64,000 nucleotides of DNA from Xanthoparmelia taractica. Taxonomy: Eukaryota > Ascomycota > Lecanoromycetes > Lecanorales > Parmeliaceae. The stretch is from assembly GCA_033085395.1 (NCBI GenBank), contig JANQBS010000017.1, forward strand, positions 62,001 to 126,000. The letters are read 5' to 3'. The notes under the pieces are model-generated. The model saw only the letters and a program-made list of their open reading frames with translations, did no database searches and was not told the origin of the DNA. Positions 56,824 to 64,000 of this stretch are shown piece after piece. Positions within the stretch are counted from its first letter, which is position 1, and every line of letters starts with the position of its first letter. Position numbers and translations under genes: made by a program.

Positions 56824-57775
56824 TCAACCAGCACTCTTTTTCTTCTTGTCCTCGATGCATTCCACATTTTCATCTGGCACTCCGCCCACATCCACTACCC
56901 AATCGAAGATATCGTCGCTGTTGTCTCCTTGCACCACGATCTCCTCGCCTCCGCTTGCCGTCTTGGTAACACTGCTGCCCGTTGCAACTGTTGCACACGT
57001 CAGCCGTTAACCGACCCGTCTTCCTTTTCTGACGTCATCCACCCAAATCACCCTACAGTCATCGTCCAATCCAGCCGAAATTGAAGTTACTCACACTTCT
57101 TGCCAAACTCCTTAGCCACCTTCTTCAAATCCATTCCGTGCGCCTCCAACCCCGATATTGCCGTGACATACTTCCTCTTATTCCTCTCGACCCGCTTTAT
57201 GTACACCATCGCTTCCTTCTTCGCTTCCGCCTCTCTCGCCTCGGCAGCCGCGGCCTTCGCCTCCTTCTTCTTCGAGTCCTTCTCCGCGCGCTTCTGTGCG
57301 TCGACGGAAAGCGAGGAGAGCGATGCCGTTATCGCTTCTGTGTGTTTCCTTTGCCATCAGTAAAACCCGATAGAACGGGCCAGTAGCCGTCGTCGTCGCA
57401 CAAAGCGTGTCTTTCGTAAAGAGAGAGAGGCGGGAGGGGAAAAAGCAGCTGGCGCGCGCGTACCTTCGGAGTAGAGCTTCTCATGCATATCCGGGTGATG
57501 CTGCTCGAGCCACTCCTTGCACTTCTTCGCCGTGCCGCCGAACTCGCAGTACTAGGGCTGGCGCATCAGCCTGTGGTCTTTAGCGGGCGTTTCGAGCCGA
57601 CCGAACGTGGGACGCAAGTACCTCTGGGGGAAGGGAGCATACTGAAGAACACGTTAGCGCTGATTGACGGTTCGCGGAGGGCAAGGGAATGTGTGAGTGT
57701 ACCGCCGCAGTAAATGACATGTCTAGCTTGGGGCTCCGTCGACGCCGCATCTGTAGGGGCTGCTGCTTCGGCCAT
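56824..57775 (-). CDS. TMA22: Translation machinery-associated protein 22 (DENR homologue)
   Basis: Five exons: 57775-57703, 57641-57622 (20 nt), 57551-57464, 57337-57095 and 56987-56824 (introns 61, 70, 126 and 107 bp), 195 aa. The N-terminal zinc-binding part is rebuilt across the microexon: HVIYCGVCSLPPEYCEFGGT, then KKCKEWLEQHHPDMHEKLY. A Lys/Glu/Ala-rich helix follows. The SUI1-type domain reads VYIKRVERNKRKYVTAISGL, KKVAKEFGKKFATGSSVTK and GGEEIVVQGD. With its partner Tma20 it removes deacylated tRNA and recycles 40S subunits after termination. The microexon uses the GTA-TGC reading at its 5' edge and the ccctag acceptor downstream. Confidence 0.92.
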
Positions 57776-58586
57776 TGTGTGTGAGATGGAAGGTCTGATG
57801 TTTGGAGAGTGTAGATGGGCGAGTGAGTGAGTGGGGAAGGCAGGAGGGTTTGAGGTGTCAAACTGTATGATGGGAAAGCTTTGCGGTTCTGTTTCGCGCG
57901 TTCTTTGAATGTGCAAGTTGGATGGATCAGTGTGTGGTTAGAAGATGTGGCCATGAATGCAGGCACGGCAGGCCCCCCACCTGATTTTCCTTGGCATTCC
58001 CCCGCTCCGCTCTCCGCCCCGCCCCCACCTTTCTTTTTCGTAAGCAGTTGCTCCCAATTCAATGAGTAACAAAACAAAATAATTAGACTCCGCACATTAT
58101 ATTGAATGGTTCAGTCGAATTTCAATAGGTGTATTTACAAGCTAGTACGTATAAGCTCTTCATTATGCTCCTAAGCTACGGCATGCAAGGCCTGTCATTC
58201 TCTCAAAAGGCAATTGACCCCAAACGAGATCATATCATCTCACACCTTCGCAAAGCCTAAGACACCAAGCACACCAAACGCTCGATAGAGCGAGTATTAA
58301 AAACCTGAAAAAGAAATCTAAATAAGATTGCCGTTAGTGGAGAATATGTAGAGTCGAATTAAATGTCCCACGCGCAGAATCGTCTGCCGAGGAACAAGTC
58401 ATTGTTGCCCCTGCCGAGGGAAATGGTCCCATGCTTGCTGCATGGATTTTTCAGTGCTGCCGCCAACGCCGCGCAAAAGTTGATAAAAGGTCGAATCGTC
58501 TCCCTGTTTCGTAATAGTCGGAGGATGGTCGTATGCCAGATTGTGGTGCGGTAGTGAGGAGTCTCCATAGAGGCCAAGCGGATGAA
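57776..58586. other. Intergenic region between TMA22 and REG1
   Basis: TMA22 promoter and REG1 3' flank. A C-rich stretch at 57965-58035; no further gene. Confidence 0.5.
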
Positions 58587-60376
58587 TTATCTGTGCCAAC
58601 CAACGTTCCAAATCACGTGTGCTATGTCCTTCGCGGTGTTCACTGTGTCGACGACCCTGCCCAAAAGGCCAGCATTACCTACGTCGTCCTCGTCCTCGTA
58701 GGGCATGAACATGCCCGAGGGTGTTCGGCGTAAACCACTATGTTCCGCGTCTACATCTTCGTCAGAGGCATCTAGCTGTATTCCATGGCGAGGATACAGG
58801 CTGTCTCTCCTTCCGCTTGATGCAGATGGCTGCCAGTTGATATCCGCATCTTCGTCTTCGTCGTCGAGAAGGAAGTTTGTGGAGGGAGAGGGTCGAAGAG
58901 TCTGCTGTGATGGAGACGGAGACAAGTTCGATCCTCGGTTCCAGAAGTTCTCTTTCTGTTTGGACTTCTGCTCTGCAGGGTCTGGTGTATCGCCACGGTA
59001 ATTGAGGGTCGTGGAAGGAAGCATGGCAATGGTTTTGCTATCACTGCTGAAGCTATTTCGAGGTGTACTCGGTGCGCTTTTGATTTTGGCCTTGGTGGCG
59101 TTCTTGACCGGTCTCATCACGAGCATGTCATCTTCTGATGAGTCTTCGTCATCATGGACGGCTTTGTCGTACTCGGAGCGGTCATCAACTTCTTTGTTGA
59201 TGGCAATACACTGCTCCACTTTGTTGTTGAAATGTATGTGTCGTTTCGTGCAGGGCGTTTGTACACCGGATGTAGAAACTGATGCAGAATATTCGGTCGA
59301 GGTGTTGGTTGTCGACCTCGTGAGCGGCGTCTCGGGTTCCGACGACGTGCCAAAGTCAGATAATGCCCTGTCACCAAGCATTGGCTGATCCTGCAGTCTT
59401 TTCCGGGGTTGCTGAGCACGAACGGCATCTGTAGCCTGCTTCATAAGGGTCGACGAAGACAAAGACCGTTGTAGCATGATTTCCGACAAGCTCCGCTTCT
59501 TTAGGATAGGTTTTTTTGAAGCAAATGAATTGCTTCTCGAAAGTCGACTTGTTGGGGGAGCTGGATTCAGATTGAAAGCATTAACACTGCCAGTCTGAAG
59601 AGGCCCATATAACCATGTTACGTCGTGGTCCTTCATCCTAATGGAAGTCAGCATTGATCAGCTTTGGCATGCACAACGCAGGCTTACCAATTCAATGTTT
59701 CAGGCGAGACGGTCTTGAGCTGGTATTTGGACTTTGCCCAGGTTCTCCACGATGCGTTTTCCAGCCTCGCGCCGTTACTGTAGACTTTCCTCTTGGCCAC
59801 AATATGCCGCCACGATGCCCATATATCTTCCTCCTTCCAAATGTGTGACAGGTAATCGACGTGTCCAGTAGGCTCATGTTCAATGGCCGTATCATCTCCG
59901 GCAGTAGGTTTACCATCCAAGTCTTGAGGGTCGGCTGCTTTTGCGAGGGCGGAGTCACTGGCCGATTCTGTCACCTCATCCAGGCCAGAAGGTTCAGGAC
60001 CCGACGGGGGTTCTGCATCTAAAATTTCCCCATAGTAGCTTCCATCGTCGTATAATGGAAAGGCAAGGTCCTCCTCTTCTGTCTGGCACTGCTCGTCCAA
60101 GGACAAGCTACTCGAAGGAGTGGATGTGTAGGACGGTTGATTTGAGAATTCGGGGGCGGTCAATCGTGGAGAGGAGGGAGCGGAGGATGGTAGAGAAGCA
60201 GGAAATTTCGAAGTATCATAGCCAACGGCTGCGTATCTCTGTTTGAGATTTGGCGATGAGGTCGAGTAGGATGAGGCATTGTGGAGTAGGAATGATGTCT
60301 GAGAAGAGGAGCGGCGCAAAGGAGACCCAAAATGTGAATTGCCTTCTGGCTGTGTTATGGAGAGCACTTCTGTCAT
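58587..60376 (-). CDS. REG1: Reg1-like regulatory subunit of protein phosphatase 1 (DUF1752)
   Basis: Exons 60376-59688 and 59637-58587 (50-bp intron), 579 aa from ATG 60376. The DUF1752 block spans the intron: YLSHIWKEEDIWASWRHIVA, NASWRTWAKSKYQLKTVSPE, LNWMKDHDVTWLYGPLQ. The PP1-docking motif is KRHIHFNN (RVxF type), followed by KVEQCIAI. The C-terminus is acidic, with ASDEDVDAEHSG, and ends in TAKDIAHVIWNVGW. In yeast Reg1 targets the phosphatase Glc7 to Snf1 and glucose repression; a matching role is inferred. The frame is open upstream of the chosen ATG as far as 60427, and an upstream coding exon spliced at ctacag near 60410 is possible, so the N-terminus is uncertain. Confidence 0.87.
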
Positions 60377-63300
60377 TGTAGGCGTTGGTAGGTAGCCGTC
60401 AAGAGGCTCCTCTGTAGATTCGTTCAAACGCCGTCAAGTACCCTATCCTCCTGGGTCCGAGCTCCCCAAGAATCAGCTGGAAACGCTGAAGAGAGTCTTT
60501 CCGCAAGATCATCTGAGGCTATCTGTGTGAAGAGGGAAATATGTTTGAGATCTCTAGATGCCAAGATACCTCCCCCCAAGAAAAACCCTTTAGTCTTGTT
60601 CAAGCCGGATTGAGTGGCAGATGGTGGAATGTGCTCGCGGGTGGAGGATTCGACGATGGTGAGGGGATTGGTGAAGTGCAACAGCTTGAGGAATTTAAAC
60701 GAGTGCCAATTGAGTGTGATGGGTTCGAGCAGAGCAGAATTGAAGGTGCTCGAGGGTGAAATTGTTTTGTGTTGTCTTCGAATCGAGGGCAGTTCGGGAT
60801 TAAACGAATTTGTGGGGAAATCTTAAGCAAATCTTGGTAAATCTTGGCTGCGAGTCTCCGCAAAAAAATAAAATAAAAGAATAATAAGAATTATTATTCC
60901 GTATTACTGTATAGTTGTATTATGCTGGTGGGTGTCGATGTCGATGTCGATGGATTAATCGCAGGGATAGGGATGTCTGCCACTGATGTTATTTTCAATG
61001 AGCAATAGAAAGAGAAGAACAAAATAGAATAATAATAATAATTATGTGTTATTCATCACAATTCAAGGATAATGCTTTGATGCAAGTAAGTACCGGAGTA
61101 AGGTAAGGTAAGTTATGAGTGTACTTCGTACTACTGTTTTCATAAAGTAACATGATCGCTTGCGGGGCTCTGGCGTTCCTCTTCTTTTTCTTCTTTTCCT
61201 TCTCCAACTAAAACTACTTCTACTTCTACGGGCGCCACAGGGGCCAAGGTAAAACCTATAACCCATAAAAGCACTCTAATCTCTCCAAGCGCACAGGCCT
61301 ACGAAAATTCTCCTTAACTTTCCTCTATCAAGTCAGTCCGCTTCAACATCAAACATACTTCTACCCCCCGTACCCCATCAGCAAATTGCTCATTCGACAA
61401 CCAGATTGTGCTATCAAGGGCCCCCATGCTCACCTAAGCCGTGGCACACTTCGTACATATCCTCTCCCACTCTCTGTCTGGCTCAGAGGACTGCTATCAA
61501 ATAGCCAAACTCTAGAACCTAAAGCACGCAAGAATTTCTCTAGCTGGGATCCTGGAATTCGGCACCTCGATATCCTTCTCATACGAAGTACATACATAAG
61601 GTACATACACTTTACCAAGTTCTCGGGCGAGAAAGAATATCGGCTGGCTAAAGTAGGAGCCTTGCACAACCTCGCCTCGATCGCTCCTTCCAAGCGAGGC
61701 TTCGGGCGGCAACAATGATAAGGGCAATTAACGGCAGACCAGCACGGTCGAGGTCTATAGGTCCTGGTTATTTGCTGCCAATCAGTTCCCGCTTCTACCC
61801 GGAATCAAGGCAAATCTTTGAAAATCGGTCCGTCGCTCACACCAAACTTTGGTTGGAGGACCTCTCCAACCCACAAATACCCCCAACGCTCCACCATCAT
61901 ACTTCCAAGTACTCGACCGGCTCAAGTGTCATTATTCCCTGAGGGACTTTTGACTTACTACTTACTACTAATGTGGCGAATTCCGCGATTCGACCGCTCT
62001 CTGCGGCTAGGAAGACAGAGGAAAGTCTCAGCAGCCAAGTCTCGTACGCTAATTTGTCTCTTAAAGACTTGTCCGTTCTTCAACCCGTGAGGGTTGGAAT
62101 ATCCCCGCATACTCGCTTCTTTACCCCGGCTCACCCAATTACCACCCGGATATATCATTGAAATGACAATGTTACGCGATGGCGGACAGCCGGTACAAGG
62201 AAGAACCTCGCCAATTCTGGATCCGGGACCACGGTTTCATGCAGGATGTGGGAGCCAACCAAGAGCTGCGAACTACCGTTTGATCCTCTTGCATGCGGAC
62301 GTCTACTTCGTACAACAATGTCTTGCAGCGCCGTTGGATACCAAGTGGAAAAAGGTACTAGGCATTTGTGCGCTCGGACAACTGGTTCAGTTGTGGCGCA
62401 TGCAGGTAAGGCGTTGGCACTTGCATGGCATGACATTGCATTGCATATGCACGCTACGTATCAATCTTGTGCCTTATCTTTAAAAAGTGATACTCTAAAG
62501 CCGTGATTGCTCACTTCGTACCTTATCGGCTGACCGTTAGCCTTACAAATACAGACCAATGAATTCTCACTGTCGTCGCCACAAATTGCATGCTAATCGT
62601 ACTCGTTGCAATTAGTGCATCAACTACTTAAGAGTCCGGAGCTGTCTCCGTGAGCCATTTGATTGTACCAGCGGGTGAAAGGCACCTCAGGACACCTAAC
62701 TAACACGACATTATATCCAATCTAGCTTAGAATCATTCACATCAACCAAACGGGTCAACTAATGGGTAGTCCTGTAAAACGAAATCTTCTGGTTCAAGAC
62801 TGTCAAGAAAGTCCTAGCTTATACGTGACGAGAAGTCTTCACGAGCCTTCGAATCGGCAGCACCAATCCACGCAGCTGTCAAAACCTAAGCTCCCGCGTG
62901 GTCGGAGTATAATGTTGGCTTATTGCAGCTGGACAAGGCCATTCTTGCGCCCGTTGAAGTAGCTAAGAGTGCGTGGGATCGGATCGACGAAAATGCAACA
63001 ATTAAGACACCAGCACTGGATAGGTGGTAGCTACATCGATCTTTGTCCGACTTCCTTCGTCAGTGAAAGAGAATGGGCTATTGCAGGTCCAAATGAGTAC
63101 GTGCGTCTTGATCACGTAACCTGCGAACAACAAGGAATACCCATCCATACCACCAACAACTTATATACGCCTGCGTGGCTTTCTCCTAACGTCTCAAGGA
63201 TAGAATGTGTTGCTCACTATTCGTTGTCGGAATTCAAGCTCAACTCATCCCAGCACGACTCTTCCTACAATCACAATAACAAGCGTCAAAATGCGTTCAG

Positions 63301-64000
63301 CGCTATGGCCCATCCAGCAGCATACTAAGCAAACTTCGTCAGTGCGATGGAGCGGGCTTTGAGGGAACGGTGTGATCAGTGAAGGGGGCGTCTTACTCTT
63401 GAGAGTATCTACAAAATCACATCGAGATCTTCATAACATTGTTCTCTTCTCCCATGCTTATCTGAGAAGCCTCTTTCGTTCATCAACGCATACTCACTGT
63501 CATCCCAACCATGTCAAGCCAATCGTGGTGGTTCAAGGAAACACGTCAGCTTAATATCGTTAACACAAATCCGGAGATATTTTCCAGTATCCGTTTGCTG
63601 CCTGAAATGTTGCCATGCTATTTTCACAGACACCCCCCCTCCTCCATACCAATCCAATTTTCAGACCCTCGCCCAACAATCTCTACAGACTTATTCCATG
63701 GATTGGCGGGCCTAAAATGTCTCAGCACCCAGGGCCGGATCCCTGAATTTCACGCCTTGCCAATCCATGGGATACGCTTCCTTGTGAGTACGAGCAGTTT
63801 CGCAAGCTAGTAATGATTCTCATCTCCAACTTTGGAGTGCATCTGGAAGAGCGGTGGACCATCAACGAGTTCAAAGCTCGATTGCTTCAAATATTATTTT
63901 GTGCAAAATTCTGAAAACAGATTCCGACCAGTGAAGGAATTCCATCTTGCAATCGCAATTCGAGACCATCGTCATGCTTGCTGTGATCTAACGGCCTAAA
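60377..64000. other. Terminal 3.6 kb without a recognisable gene
   Basis: Only short ORFs (up to about 130 codons) on both strands, with no domains, signal peptides or convincing splicing. Four copies of the ACTTCGTAC nonamer cluster here (61123, 61448, 62305, 62513), plus a near copy at 61582. AT-rich aataataataat runs lie at 60870-60895 and 61025-61045, and tcgatg repeats at about 60935-60955. The region right of 60400 probably includes the REG1 leader. Confidence 0.5.

Noticed and set aside
57580..58095. 171-codon minus-strand ORF across the TMA22 start
   Set aside because: Shadow frame of the TMA22 leader and first exon; low-complexity composition.
60424..60681. 85-codon minus-strand ORF upstream of REG1
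   Set aside because: Starts at TTG and ends in a stop before REG1; more likely leader sequence, though a splice into REG1 cannot be excluded.

Overview
The window is nuclear DNA of a filamentous ascomycete (Pezizomycotina). Genes are compact and carry many introns of 46-130 bp with GTANGT-like donors, CTAAC/CTGAC-like branch sites and CAG/TAG acceptors. Several proteins have typically fungal forms: Reg1-type PP1 subunit with DUF1752, Pta1, Tma22, Kre9/Knh1-like GPI proteins and a PDR-type ABC transporter remnant. I cannot fix class or genus from sequence alone. Exon joins below were worked out by hand from splice signals and from protein families known to me; no database search was run.

Layout. 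0-16.6 kb is mostly housekeeping: a GPI-anchored Kre9/Knh1-like protein (3' end outside the window), a small mitochondrial complex I-type subunit, SIL1, a Myb/SANT-like nuclear protein, PTA1, COA3, a second Kre9/Knh1-like GPI protein, HPM1 and a secreted cysteine-rich protein. 16.8-27.1 kb is a gene graveyard: an N-terminally truncated AKR1-like palmitoyltransferase with in-frame stops, an O-methyltransferase pseudogene with a stop and a frameshift, a C-terminal amine oxidase fragment, the hydrolase head of a STAND/NLR-type protein, a membrane-protein fragment and an internally deleted PDR transporter. One apparently intact glutathione transferase sits among them. 28.2-42.9 kb is accessory: a short-chain dehydrogenase, a very large secreted GH13 protein with Ser/Thr and Pro/Gly repeats and two apple/PAN-like modules, a nucleoside-phosphorylase-like ORF with a late stop, a degraded membrane-protein region, an AlkB-type dioxygenase and a class I/II aminotransferase.

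44.4-60.4 kb returns to dense housekeeping genes: a conserved fungal hypothetical protein, CCT4 and RPT1 sharing a divergent promoter, SDH1, a tandem FolB-domain protein, a GRF zinc-finger protein, TMA22 and REG1. 60.4-64 kb shows no recognisable gene. Several neighbours are divergent pairs separated by 270-420 bp (complex I subunit/SIL1, PTA1/COA3, CCT4/RPT1, FolB/GRF).

The least ordinary items are the GH13-PAN fusion protein with altered substrate-binding residues and a duplicated promoter element, the cluster of broken genes on both strands, and an intergenic nonamer ACTTCGTAC that recurs far more often than chance predicts.
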